64,000 bases of DNA from Labilibaculum sp. (GTDB taxonomy: Bacteria; Bacteroidota; Bacteroidia; Bacteroidales; Marinifilaceae), in assembly GCA_016342745.1 (NCBI GenBank), contig JAEINT010000017.1, forward strand, positions 62,001 through 126,000, in the 5' to 3' direction. A program made the position numbers and the translations under genes. The first letter of the stretch is position 1. Each line of letters opens with the position of its first letter. Shown piece after piece: positions 43,881 through 52,654 of the stretch. The notes under the pieces are model-generated. The model made no database searches and was not told the DNA's origin. It saw only the letters and a program-made list of their open reading frames with translations.

Positions 43881-45128
43881 TTAGCCTTTAATTGAATAAG
43901 CCATTAAAGCTTTTGCATGACGAACATACAATACGCCTTCATTAATAACCATATGTGCCCAATAAGGCCCTTTTCCATAAGGAACTTTAAATGAACTAAT
44001 CACCTTAAATTCCTTCGGATCAGCTTTTACCAAAGCAACATTACCATCTTTCTCATCGTAGCAAAAAAGCATTCCATCGGCTGAAATAATTGAACCTTTG
44101 TTTTCCCACTCCGTTTCATACATCTTTTTACCGGTTTCCCATTCCATACAAACCCAGTTTCCATTTCTATTATTGATCCAATTTGCACCATAGATATATC
44201 CCTCAATGTGAACTGCTCCACCGTGATGAACATCTAATAAAGAATCAACATAAGCTACTTGAACAGATTTAGCATCCTCACTCAAATCTAACATTACTGT
44301 ATGATGATCGTAACCATTAGTCAAAAATATTTTCCCATCATGATAAAGTGGAGTATTTGTATTGATATTGGCTTTCCATTGACCTGCAGCATATGATCCA
44401 TAGTCAAACTGCCAATCAATATTCCCATTTGATGGATCAACTCCTATGGCATTATTTTCGGTAACAGTAACAATTTGTTCTTTTCCACTTCTATTAATTA
44501 ACAAAGGAGAAACATAGCCAGGTTTATCATTAATACTTTTTGATTCCCAAACAGTCTCGCCAGTCATCTTATCAAAAGCAACCATAGCTGTTTTATTTCC
44601 ACAAGGAGTATAAAACACCAAATCATTCCACAAAAGAAGAGATTCTGATATTCCCCAAGTTCCAAATTCGCCTTCAAACTTTTCACTTGCTTTTACCTGC
44701 CAGTTAATTTCTCCACTTAGTGCATTCACGCATGCTACATCACCTTTTCCACTTGATAAGTAGATTCTATCATCTTCTATAGTAGGTGTACAGCGCGTAT
44801 CTGTAAATGACACATCCCATCCTCGACCATATGGTACTTCCCATTTCGACTTCCCATTCATATCAAGAGCCAACAAGTAATCCATTGAATCTTTTAGGCC
44901 TGTAATATAAACTGTATTGTGAGCTATAGCTACAGATGAATATCCTGTTGGAAGACTATCTATATGCCAAAGCATCTTTGGTCCTTCGGCCGGCCATTCT
45001 TTCAACAATCCTGATTCCGAATAGACTCCGGTTCTATTTGGACCACGCCATTCACTTTTCTCGATTTTTGATTTACATTGAGTCAATATGCTTATGAAAG
45101 CAATACAGACAATTAAAAGTCGGTTCAT
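43881..45128 (-). CDS. PQQ-like beta-propeller lipoprotein
   Basis: A 415-residue lipoprotein (signal LLIVCIAFISILTQC). It starts EWRGPNRTGVYSESGLLKEW and ends YVRHAKALMAYSIKG; the proteins at 26519 and 45159 share both ends (YIRHGDALMAYDIKK; YVRHGNSLMVYSI), so the three are recent-looking paralogs. Blades include GKSKWEVPYG, GEINWQVKA, GETVWESKS and GNIDWQFDYG. The gene lies 30 bases after its paralog, consistent with tandem duplication within the operon. Confidence 0.84.
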   Translation of the reverse strand: MNRLLIVCIAFISILTQCKSKIEKSEWRGPNRTGVYSESGLLKEWPAEGPKMLWHIDSLPTGYSSVAIAHNTVYITGLKDSMDYLLALDMNGKSKWEVPYGRGWDVSFTDTRCTPTIEDDRIYLSSGKGDVACVNALSGEINWQVKASEKFEGEFGTWGISESLLLWNDLVFYTPCGNKTAMVAFDKMTGETVWESKSINDKPGYVSPLLINRSGKEQIVTVTENNAIGVDPSNGNIDWQFDYGSYAAGQWKANINTNTPLYHDGKIFLTNGYDHHTVMLDLSEDAKSVQVAYVDSLLDVHHGGAVHIEGYIYGANWINNRNGNWVCMEWETGKKMYETEWENKGSIISADGMLFCYDEKDGNVALVKADPKEFKVISSFKVPYGKGPYWAHMVINEGVLYVRHAKALMAYSIKG

Positions 45129-45158
45129 AAGTAATTAGATATTGAAATGTTAATTGTA

Positions 45159-46364
45159 TTAAATCGAATAAACCATTAAAGAATTTCCATGACGAACATA
45201 CATTCTTTTGTTATGAATAACCAAGTGAGCCCAATGCTGCTTATCTCCAAAAGGAACTCTGAATGAGCTTACTTTCTTAAATGCTCCAGCACTTACATCA
45301 ACTAATGCTACTTCTCCACTTTCTCCGTAACAATAAAGTTTTCCATCAGCGGACACCACATTTCCCTTACTTAGCACTTTTGCAGAATGCAAAACTTCCC
45401 CTGTTTTCCAATCCAAACAAAACCATTCACGGTTGTTATGTCCTGAACCATATATTTTCCCGTCTAGAACAACGAATCCTCCCATTTGGTTATCCATTGA
45501 TTCATCTTTCCAAACTTCCTTTGCATTTGAACCATCATCAGAAAGCTCAATCATTACACCACCTTTACCATATCCACTTACACAATACAAATACCCATCT
45601 TTATAATAAGGAGTATTTGGATGTATCGAATATTTATTCGGGTGCGACACTGTCCACAAAACTTCACCCGATTCTGTGTCTACTCCAATGATTGAACTGT
45701 TTGTATGTGTAACTAATAAATTACGATTTGCCAATTTTACAATCGCAGGAGAACAATAAGCTGAGTTTTCACCATTTGATTTTGCTTTCCAAATTTCGGT
45801 TCCTGTTTTTCGATCTAAGGCTACCATACTTACTTGCTCTCCTCCAGGAGTACAAAATAACTTATCCCCTTCAACCACTAGGTTTTCTGTTACTCCCCAA
45901 CGAATATTTTCACCACCATAATCTGCTAAAATATCTTTTGTCCAGACAATTGCTCCGTCCTGTGCATTCATGGCAACAACTTTCCCAAAACCGCTCATTA
46001 CATACAACATTCCTTCATAAATCATCGGCGTAGTTCTAACTCCATCATAAGAATCCATCCACTCTTTTCCATAAATTTGCTTCCAAAGGGTTTTACCAGA
46101 GTGATCCAATGCAATAACATAACCATTCTCAGCTTCAGTGCCTGCAGTGTATACTGCAGATTCAGTAACAGCAGCAGATGCATGCCCAGCACCAAGAGCG
46201 TCAAAATGCCATAAGAGTTTAGGGCCTTCGGTTGGCCACTCATTTAATAATCCTGATTCTTGGTAAATTCCATCTCTATTGTCACCTCTCCATTGTGCGT
46301 TATTCTGAGCAAAAGAAAGGGTGCCAATACATATTAAGGCTAGTATTACGATTTGTTTTTTCAT
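45159..46364 (-). CDS. Secreted PQQ-like beta-propeller protein, first gene of the cluster
   Basis: A 401-residue protein with a cleavable signal (IVILALICIGTLSFAQ) but no lipobox Cys, unlike its two close paralogs. It opens QWRGDNRDGIYQESGLLNEW, then blades GKTLWKQIYG, GAIVWTKDI, GTEIWKAKS, GEVLWTVSH. As the first gene after the divergent intergenic region, it probably starts the long transcript that runs to 19387. Function unknown; periplasmic location is likely. Confidence 0.84.
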   Translation of the reverse strand: MKKQIVILALICIGTLSFAQNNAQWRGDNRDGIYQESGLLNEWPTEGPKLLWHFDALGAGHASAAVTESAVYTAGTEAENGYVIALDHSGKTLWKQIYGKEWMDSYDGVRTTPMIYEGMLYVMSGFGKVVAMNAQDGAIVWTKDILADYGGENIRWGVTENLVVEGDKLFCTPGGEQVSMVALDRKTGTEIWKAKSNGENSAYCSPAIVKLANRNLLVTHTNSSIIGVDTESGEVLWTVSHPNKYSIHPNTPYYKDGYLYCVSGYGKGGVMIELSDDGSNAKEVWKDESMDNQMGGFVVLDGKIYGSGHNNREWFCLDWKTGEVLHSAKVLSKGNVVSADGKLYCYGESGEVALVDVSAGAFKKVSSFRVPFGDKQHWAHLVIHNKRMYVRHGNSLMVYSI

Positions 46365-46854
46365 TCTAAATCAGCTTTATTCTATAGTTTAAAAATATTC
46401 TAATCACTTAAAGATACGGGCTATTCCATTGGTATTGAAATGAACATAGCACTTGAACTTAAATCTATTTCAGGTCTAAATAAAAACAAGATTTATTTAT
46501 TAACATATTCAATATTAAAAAGAGGTAGTAGCAGAAATAATAATTTCTGGAAACCACATTTATTTAGAATCACTAAATAAGCATTAACAAACAGTAAACT
46601 TCACTATAAACAGGACCTTTTAAGACTAAAAGATCTCTTTTTATTTACAATATGATTATTGTAAAGCTAAAGAAACTCATCTCTTTTCCATCATGAAATT
46701 AAGTAATAATATCGCTTATTTAGAGCCTTCCAACAAAGCTTTAACAACTTTTTAACGACTATTTTTTAATGATTCTAAATATCTAAACGATTATTAACTT
46801 ATTTTTTATGTGATTTCTTATATCTTTAAGAATATACACTAAAACATATAACTA
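46365..46854. other. Divergent intergenic region (490 bases)
   Basis: Separates the minus-strand cluster from the plus-strand OB-fold lipoprotein gene. No gene seen. It should hold promoters for both directions. Confidence 0.55.
46409..46416 (-). promoter_or_regulatory. Putative -7 element for the propeller/redox/isoprenoid cluster
   Basis: TATCTTTA on the minus strand (near-match to TAnnTTTG), about 45 bases upstream of the first cluster ATG at 46364. The -33 element is unclear. Confidence 0.3.
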
Positions 46855-47562
46855 ATGAAGAAGTCAATATTATTTCTAATTCTTGGCCTAGCCCTAAGCA
46901 TTATATCTTGTCAAGATAAAAAATCAACAAAAGAAGAATTACTGCCCATGGGCGTAAGTAAAATAGTTGTAAAAGAAACTTTTAACGCTGGTGGTTACAC
47001 TTATATCAATGGTGAAAATGGCCTTTGGCTAGCTGTGGGTCAAACAAATATCGAATTAAACAAAGCTTATTATTATCAAGGGGCTCTAGAAATGAGAGAC
47101 TTTCATAGTAAGGAATTAAATCGCGATTTTCCTCAAATCTATTTTCTAAATTCTATCTCTGAAACCCCTACTACTATAAGCAAACCGAAAGCGAAACCTG
47201 CCGCTCAAATGCAGAAACAAATAAACAAAAAAATCGAAGTTCAGCTTGATAAAAAAGAAGGTATTACTAGCATAGCTGATGTTTATAAGAATCAAAAAGA
47301 ATTATCTGGAAAAGAAATCACAGTCTATGGTAAAGTAGCTAAATTCAACAAAAGCATTATGGGAAAAAATTGGATTCACATTCAAGATGGATCTGATTTT
47401 GAAGGAAATTATGATTTAACCATTACAAGTATGGATGTAACCAGCGTTGGGGAAATTGTTGAACTTACAGGTAAGATCACTTTAAATAAAGATTTTGGAG
47501 CTGGATACTCTTATGCTGTAATCATGGAAGAAGGTAAACTTGTAACATCAGCGGCAAAATAA
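46855..47562 (+). CDS. Lipoprotein with OB-fold domain
   Basis: A 235-residue lipoprotein (signal LFLILGLALSIISC, Cys ~19). Residues ~35-95 form an uncharacterised N-terminal domain (TFNAGGYTYINGENGLWLAVGQ). After a basic linker, residues ~145-230 look like an OB-fold: SIADVYKNQKELSGKEITVYGKV, NWIHIQDGSDFEGNYDLTITS, and VGEIVELTGKITLNKDFG. Such periplasmic OB-fold proteins occur near cytochrome and redox maturation genes in Bacteroidota, but the ligand here is unknown. A very strong terminator follows. It is divergent from the redox cluster. Confidence 0.72.
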   Translation: MKKSILFLILGLALSIISCQDKKSTKEELLPMGVSKIVVKETFNAGGYTYINGENGLWLAVGQTNIELNKAYYYQGALEMRDFHSKELNRDFPQIYFLNSISETPTTISKPKAKPAAQMQKQINKKIEVQLDKKEGITSIADVYKNQKELSGKEITVYGKVAKFNKSIMGKNWIHIQDGSDFEGNYDLTITSMDVTSVGEIVELTGKITLNKDFGAGYSYAVIMEEGKLVTSAAK

Positions 47563-47667
47563 TCATTTCATAAATTAATATGTTTCAAAAGTTTTCATTA
47601 ACATATTTTTTTTATAAATTTCGAATAATACAATTTAACTAACTACATACAACTAAACACAATGTTC

Positions 47668-47697
47668 AAAAAAGCGGCTTCGGCCGCTTTTTTTTTA
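47668..47697 (+). terminator. Strong terminator with UUCG tetraloop
   Basis: AAAGCGGC-TTCG-GCCGCTTT stem followed by nine T; the loop is the very stable UUCG type. About 105 bases after the stop at 47562. Confidence 0.93.
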
Positions 47698-47851
47698 TTC
47701 AAATCGACACTTTTCAAAATAAAATTAAGCCAAACAAGACATGCCCCTATTTTGATTTCATAAGTAATGTCCTATCGGGATTCTTTTTCATAATTCCTTT
47801 TTGTTTTTATTGATTTTGTTACTTTTAACATGTAAATCAAAAAATCAACAT

Positions 47852-50065
47852 ATGAAGAAATGCATTCCCATTGCCTTCACAATACTATTTTCAGTTCTTC
47901 TGCTAATTGCTTGCAATCCTAATGATAACATCATTTACCAATCGGATGATTTTAAAGTTTACCCCAATAGAGTTGAACAAGGAGAACACATCGCCATAGC
48001 CCACTCTGCTGATCACATTAGCTCTAATTATCCTGGTTTGAATAAAATGGAGTGGAAACTTGAAAAAAAACTAGATAGATATCCAAGCTATAAGTCTAAT
48101 CAAGTTTTACTGAACGCCATTTACCAATTATCGCTTGAAGAAATTGAAAAAAACATAGCTCCGGATTCTACATTTAATACAGGAGAAAAATGGAAAGGCG
48201 TTTGGACTAGGGACATTAGTTATAGTGTAATTTTAGCCTTAGCAATAACCAATCCTGAAATTTCAAAAAACAGTCTACTAAAAAAAGTAAAAGATGATAA
48301 AATCATTCAAGACACTGGTACTGGAGGTTCTTGGCCAATTAGTTCCGATCGAATGATTTGGTCTGCTGCGGCATGGGAAATATACAAATCAACAGGAGAT
48401 CTTGACTGGCTTCGTAAAGTCTATTTCATTATTAAGAATTCAACAGAAGCTGATTTAAATGTAGTTTGGGATTACCAGAAGCGATTGTTTAAAGGAGAAT
48501 CATCCTTTTTAGACTGGAGAGAACAATCCTATCCAGATTGGATGGAACCAGTTGACATATACAACTCCTACAGCTTAGGAACTCAAACTGTGCATTATCA
48601 AAGCCTAAATGTGCTAATAAAAATGGGTACTATTTTAAATAAAGATGTTCAAAAATATCAGGATATCTCCCATGCCTTAAAAGCAAGCATAAATGATAAA
48701 CTTTGGCTACCAAAACAAAGATACTATGGACAGTTTTTATATGGTCGAAAAAATCATATGCTATCGGAAAGATCAGAAAGTTTAGGGGAAGCCTTAAGTA
48801 TCATTTGGGATGTTGCTGATGAGAAAAGACAAAAAGATATTGTTTCGAACACTCCAATCACGAAATATGGTATTCCTTGCTTTCATCCACAAATTCCAAA
48901 TATCCCTGCTTATCACAACAAGGCGATATGGCCATTTGTGCAAGCATATTGGAATTGGGCCTCGACCAAGGTTGGCAACATGACTAGCTTTAAATGGGGA
49001 ATCGCCAACATGTTACGATCTACTTCTCTATTTCTAACGAATAAAGAAAACTACTTAATATCGAATGGTGATTTTAATGGCACTGAAATTAATTCCGACA
49101 GACAATTATGGAGTGTTGCAGGTTCACTCTCTACATTTTACAGAAGCCTTATAGGGATCAATTATACTGCAGACCATTTGGAGTTTAGACCTTTTATTCC
49201 TCGCGAATACAAGGGAAAACAAAGTATCAAAGGTCTTCGGTACCAAAATGCAATCCTTGATATTGACATTTACGGCTTTGGAGATCAAATTGAATCTTAT
49301 TCTCTTGATGAAAAGTACTACCGTCATGCTATTGTTCCAAAAGAAATGACAGGCAGACATAAGATTGAAATTAAAATGAATAATAAAGCTCCTCAAGATT
49401 CAAAAATCAAGCTTGTGAATGTTGTTGAAGCTCCAGAGACAACTACGCTTAGATTCAATGAAAATACTTTATCTTGGCACAAAAAAGAAAGTGCAGACCA
49501 TTATCATGTTTATCAAAACGGTGAACTTTTATTGGAAACTAGAGACAATTATATGTCGGAGGTCAACAATAAGGAACCTATCGAATTTCAAGTTCAAACA
49601 TCGGACAGTTTAGGTAATTTATCCTTTTTAAGTGAACCTATCTATGTTTACAATTCTGAATACGAAAGACTAGTTGAAGCAGAGGATTTTGATTTTAATT
49701 CCAAAACATCATATGTTGTCCTCAGCAAACAGAAAAACAGAGAATTTTATTTTAAGATTAGAATTCCACGAAAAGGAAAATATTTCATTGACTTTTTATA
49801 TGCCAACGGCAGTGGTCCAATAAACACCGATAACAAATGTGCTATACGCAGTTTTTGGGTTAACAATACCTATTCTGGAAGCATCGTTTTTCCACAGCGT
49901 GGTGATCGTAATTGGACTGAATATGGATACTCCAACCCTATTGCTATTGATCTAAAAAACCGACACAACCTCTTCAAAGTAAGTTTTGAAGAGTTCAATA
50001 ACAATATGAATGGAGATGTAAATAGTGTAAGAATTGATAAAATTAGATTGATCAGAAAAAGATAA
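47852..50065 (+). CDS. Six-hairpin glycosidase lipoprotein with carbohydrate-binding C-terminus
   Basis: About 737 residues. I chose the ATG at 47852 (MKKCIPIAFTILFSVLLLIAC), which gives a lipoprotein signal; the frame extends to 47801 without support. Residues ~100-470 resemble (alpha/alpha)6 glycosidases such as glycogen-debranching or rhamnosidase-type enzymes: WKGVWTRDISYS, GTGGSWPISSDRMIWSAAAWE, FLDWREQSYPDWM, SLGTQTVHYQSLN, LWSVAGSLSTFYR. A fibronectin-like segment (~530-610) and a CBM6/35-like domain beginning VEAEDFDFNSK follow. It likely cleaves glycans at the cell surface. GH family and substrate cannot be fixed from sequence alone. Confidence 0.78.
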   Translation: MKKCIPIAFTILFSVLLLIACNPNDNIIYQSDDFKVYPNRVEQGEHIAIAHSADHISSNYPGLNKMEWKLEKKLDRYPSYKSNQVLLNAIYQLSLEEIEKNIAPDSTFNTGEKWKGVWTRDISYSVILALAITNPEISKNSLLKKVKDDKIIQDTGTGGSWPISSDRMIWSAAAWEIYKSTGDLDWLRKVYFIIKNSTEADLNVVWDYQKRLFKGESSFLDWREQSYPDWMEPVDIYNSYSLGTQTVHYQSLNVLIKMGTILNKDVQKYQDISHALKASINDKLWLPKQRYYGQFLYGRKNHMLSERSESLGEALSIIWDVADEKRQKDIVSNTPITKYGIPCFHPQIPNIPAYHNKAIWPFVQAYWNWASTKVGNMTSFKWGIANMLRSTSLFLTNKENYLISNGDFNGTEINSDRQLWSVAGSLSTFYRSLIGINYTADHLEFRPFIPREYKGKQSIKGLRYQNAILDIDIYGFGDQIESYSLDEKYYRHAIVPKEMTGRHKIEIKMNNKAPQDSKIKLVNVVEAPETTTLRFNENTLSWHKKESADHYHVYQNGELLLETRDNYMSEVNNKEPIEFQVQTSDSLGNLSFLSEPIYVYNSEYERLVEAEDFDFNSKTSYVVLSKQKNREFYFKIRIPRKGKYFIDFLYANGSGPINTDNKCAIRSFWVNNTYSGSIVFPQRGDRNWTEYGYSNPIAIDLKNRHNLFKVSFEEFNNNMNGDVNSVRIDKIRLIRKR

Positions 50066-50118
50066 TCTCACAAAATAAAAGATTGTTTTTTACTTTTTTC
50101 ACTGATTGAGCACAACAT

Positions 50119-50152
50119 AAAGGGACAATTGATTTTAATCAATTGTCCCTTT
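50119..50152. terminator. Bidirectional terminator, twin 1
   Basis: AAAGGGACAATTGATT / AATCAATTGTCCCTTT, sixteen-base perfect stem, between the convergent glycosidase and EamA genes. Differs by one base from the hairpin at 51496-51529. Confidence 0.9.
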
Positions 50153-50200
50153 CTATATCTATTGTTATGAAATACTTAAAGTCTTAAAAAAATCACAAAC

Positions 50201-51115
50201 TTAATTCTCAAAACCAATCATTTCCTTAACCATCCCCAAGCTTTTCTTTATCGTTAAATGGATAAATTCTATTTTTATTTCGGCAAACAAAATACCTCCA
50301 AAAATCAACAAACCTCCAATAATTGTTTTTTCGGTTAAGGCCTCGTTCAAATAGAAAAATGCTGTAATTGCAGCAAACAAAGGTTCAAATGAAAAAATAA
50401 TTGAGGTTGTAATTTCTGAGATATACTTCTGATAGTAGTTTTGAACGGTATACATGTATGCAGTAGCAAATAAAGCAGTAAATAGGATAGCCTGCCACAG
50501 CTTGTACTGAGTTGGGAAATACAGTTCTCCTTTAATTGCTGCATAAACGATACAAACCACACCAACCATAAAAAACTGAGTAATAGAAAGTAAGACACCA
50601 TCACTCTGTTTACTATACTTTCCAACCATAATAATGTAAATGGCAAAAAGAATTGCGGATAGAAATACCCATACATCGCCGATATTAAAAGCAATACTAC
50701 TTCCTAATGTTAGGAAACTTAATCCAAGAGTAGCCAAAACTACAGCAATGAAAACAGAAAGACTCGGTAATCTTCGTTGCATCACGGATAGGATAATTGG
50801 CACAAAAACCACCGACAATCCAGTTATGAATCCTCCCATTGATGCGCTTGTATATTGTAAGCCAATTGTCTGAGCAAGAAAACTTAACAAAAGAGGCACA
50901 GACAATAAAGCACCAAATTTAAAAGTGTTTCGATCGAATTTTCTCAAGCGTTTTATAAAAATTAGTATCAATACAATGCTTGCTAATAAGAAACGACACC
51001 CCAGAAACCCCGCAACACTCATAAGCGATACGGCATCCTTAATAAAAACAAAGGTCATCCCCCAAAATAGGGTTCCTAATAGCAAAAGTAAAATGGTTTT
51101 GACTTTTAAATTCAT
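50201..51115 (-). CDS. EamA/DMT-family transporter
   Basis: A 304-residue protein with ten predicted helices in two EamA repeats. Diagnostic segments are LLLGTLFWGMTFVFIKDAV, LGCRFLLASIVLILIFI, GLQYTSASMGGFITGLSVVFVPI, and in the second half FSFEPLFAAITAFFYLNEALTEKTIIGGLLIFGGILFAE. The family moves metabolites or drugs across the inner membrane. Substrate unknown. A strongly folded non-coding stretch lies 135-280 bases upstream of the start and could be a leader. Confidence 0.9.
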   Translation of the reverse strand: MNLKVKTILLLLLGTLFWGMTFVFIKDAVSLMSVAGFLGCRFLLASIVLILIFIKRLRKFDRNTFKFGALLSVPLLLSFLAQTIGLQYTSASMGGFITGLSVVFVPIILSVMQRRLPSLSVFIAVVLATLGLSFLTLGSSIAFNIGDVWVFLSAILFAIYIIMVGKYSKQSDGVLLSITQFFMVGVVCIVYAAIKGELYFPTQYKLWQAILFTALFATAYMYTVQNYYQKYISEITTSIIFSFEPLFAAITAFFYLNEALTEKTIIGGLLIFGGILFAEIKIEFIHLTIKKSLGMVKEMIGFEN

Positions 51116-51248
51116 GGTTCAATTATTGGAAAATGTAAAGAAAGATTGAAATTAAACTACCTACTCGATATAACTGGACATACGAACAAATTGCTAAAAC
51201 CATTGGCTTTAGATTGATGGCAAACAAACATAAATACTTTAAATTACT

Positions 51249-51390
51249 GTACCAGAATAGCTTCATAAGTCATTTATTCTAATGATGAAGCTATGGTACG
51301 CAGATGAAATCTGTGATGAGCTAAAGTGATATTCGAAGTCTTCCATAGCAGGAATATCACCTAATGTTATGTTTTAGCTGCTCAATCTGC
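51249..51390. ncRNA. Candidate structured RNA or leader: two abutting long hairpins
   Basis: Hairpin 1 (51249-51299): GTACCA pairs TGGTAC and, after a 3-base bulge, TAGCTTCAT pairs ATGAAGCTA (15 pairs, 18-base loop). Hairpin 2 (51300-51390) starts at the next base: GCAGAT pairs ATCTGC, AGCTAAA pairs TTTAGCT, GTGATATTC pairs GAATATCAC, with internal loops. On the plus strand a run of seven T follows at 51403; on the minus strand it lies upstream of the EamA gene. Strand and identity are undetermined; no known riboswitch class was recognised. Confidence 0.45.
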
Positions 51391-51495
51391 TGCGAATATA
51401 TCTTTTTTTACCTGTAGAAACAAAAAAACATTGCTAAAAACAATTTTTCCAATCCTGAAAAAAATTGAATTCAAGTAATTAGAGCATTATACAAG

Positions 51496-51529
51496 AAAGG
51501 GACAATTGATTTTCATCAATTGTCCCTTT
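51496..51529 (-). terminator. Terminator after psd, twin 2
   Basis: AAAGGGACAATTGAT…ATCAATTGTCCCTTT stem just downstream of the phosphatidylserine decarboxylase stop at 51551; near-identical to 50119-50152. Confidence 0.88.
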
Positions 51530-51550
51530 TATATCGTAGTTATTGGTTCG

Positions 51551-52444
51551 CTACACAATGAATTTAGTCCCAATACTTTCACCCATTTGAACTGCAGTCT
51601 CGAATCCTCCTTTTGTATTTTTTATTAAATCATCCGAAAATTTCATCTTGTTCTTTTCAAAAAAGAGAACGACAGTAGAACCTCCAAAAGCAAAGTACCC
51701 CTTTTCATCACCACTCTTAACTTCAGAATTATTAGTATATGTTTGAATGATACTTCCAACCATAGTTGCCCCAACTTCTGATATTAAAACATCTCCATAA
51801 TCTTCTGTTTTAAGTGTGCTGTACACTCTTAAATTACGACAGAATATCTCCAAACTTTCCCTTAAAGCCATTGGAGAAACAGAAAAATATCTCCCTTTAA
51901 TTTCTTTAGATTCAGATATCAACCCACTAGCAGGAAAATGGAAACGATGATAATCTGCTGGTGCTAAACGCACAATTAACATAGATCCATCAGCATATTT
52001 TTCTGATAACAATTCATTATCTAAGAAACTTTGAACTGTAAACTGAGATCCTTTTAGAAAGAAGGATGGAATGTCCTTAATAGACTGAAATGCTATCGCT
52101 TTTCCATCTGCTGGAGATACCACACCATCGGCAATAGGCCTTTTATCCATTCGGATTTTTCGATAGAAAAACTCATTAAAGTTCTTAAATGCATTACTAT
52201 CCGAAATATTATAAAGAGACAGGTCAATTTGATTCTTTTCTATAAACTTATCTATTTGAGGTTTAGATAATCGGCTATTCATAAACCAACCTCCAACAAC
52301 TGAAACAATTTTCCTTTTAACTAATAAATGAAGAGAAGCCTTTCCTAATACCGAGCTGTACAACCATTTTAAAATTCCTTCACCTGGAACCAATTCGTCA
52401 ACAATTTCACCACTTATTCGTTCTATATATTTTATACTTGTCAT
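51551..52444 (-). CDS. psd: Phosphatidylserine decarboxylase proenzyme
   Basis: A 297-residue protein of the membrane-associated Psd family. The conserved segments are FNEFFYRKIR, VVSPADGK (Asp of the autoproteolytic triad, ~112), DYHRFHFP (His166/His169), and the processing site FAFGGSTVVLFF with GGST at 254-257. Cleavage before Ser256 would generate the pyruvoyl group. GGST rather than LGST is typical of one Psd subgroup. It converts phosphatidylserine to phosphatidylethanolamine in the inner membrane. Followed by a terminator; monocistronic. Confidence 0.93.
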   Translation of the reverse strand: MTSIKYIERISGEIVDELVPGEGILKWLYSSVLGKASLHLLVKRKIVSVVGGWFMNSRLSKPQIDKFIEKNQIDLSLYNISDSNAFKNFNEFFYRKIRMDKRPIADGVVSPADGKAIAFQSIKDIPSFFLKGSQFTVQSFLDNELLSEKYADGSMLIVRLAPADYHRFHFPASGLISESKEIKGRYFSVSPMALRESLEIFCRNLRVYSTLKTEDYGDVLISEVGATMVGSIIQTYTNNSEVKSGDEKGYFAFGGSTVVLFFEKNKMKFSDDLIKNTKGGFETAVQMGESIGTKFIV

Positions 52445-52599
52445 ATTTTGCTTGAGAGGATTTCAGAGTACAAATTTAAAAGTATTACTATTAAACACCT
52501 ACAATTCTAGTACTTTCTTTGTTTTTAGTGCAAATTCTTTAGTGATACTTCAAATATTTTAGCAAAATAGAGAAGTAAATAATAAAATCAGCCAATCTA

Positions 52600-52636
52600 A
52601 AAAAAAGGAACAATCACATTTGAATATTCCTTTTTT
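52600..52636 (-). terminator. Terminator after ovoA
   Basis: AAAAAAGGAA / TTCCTTTTTT stem with an AT-rich loop, 19 bases downstream of the ovoA stop on the minus strand. Confidence 0.7.
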
Positions 52637-52654
52637 CAATTTCAAAACAATTTC

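Larger units (their letters stand above)
51116..51550. other. Gene-free stretch (435 bases) with structured element
   Basis: No gene supported. Holds the double hairpin (51249-51390) and the terminator at 51496-51529. Confidence 0.6.

Noticed and set aside
26519-46364. Calling the propellers true PQQ-dependent dehydrogenases
   Set aside because: They show only the repeat signature; no signal-peptide-plus-cytochrome layout, no vicinal disulfide or Ca/PQQ ligands could be identified, and no pqq biosynthesis genes are in the window.
51150-51290. A plus-strand segment reading KLPTRYNWTYEQIAKTIGF, vaguely like sigma-70 region 4
   Set aside because: Too short, no start codon or partner regions, and it overlaps the structured element. 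It could be a decayed fragment, but the similarity is too weak to call.
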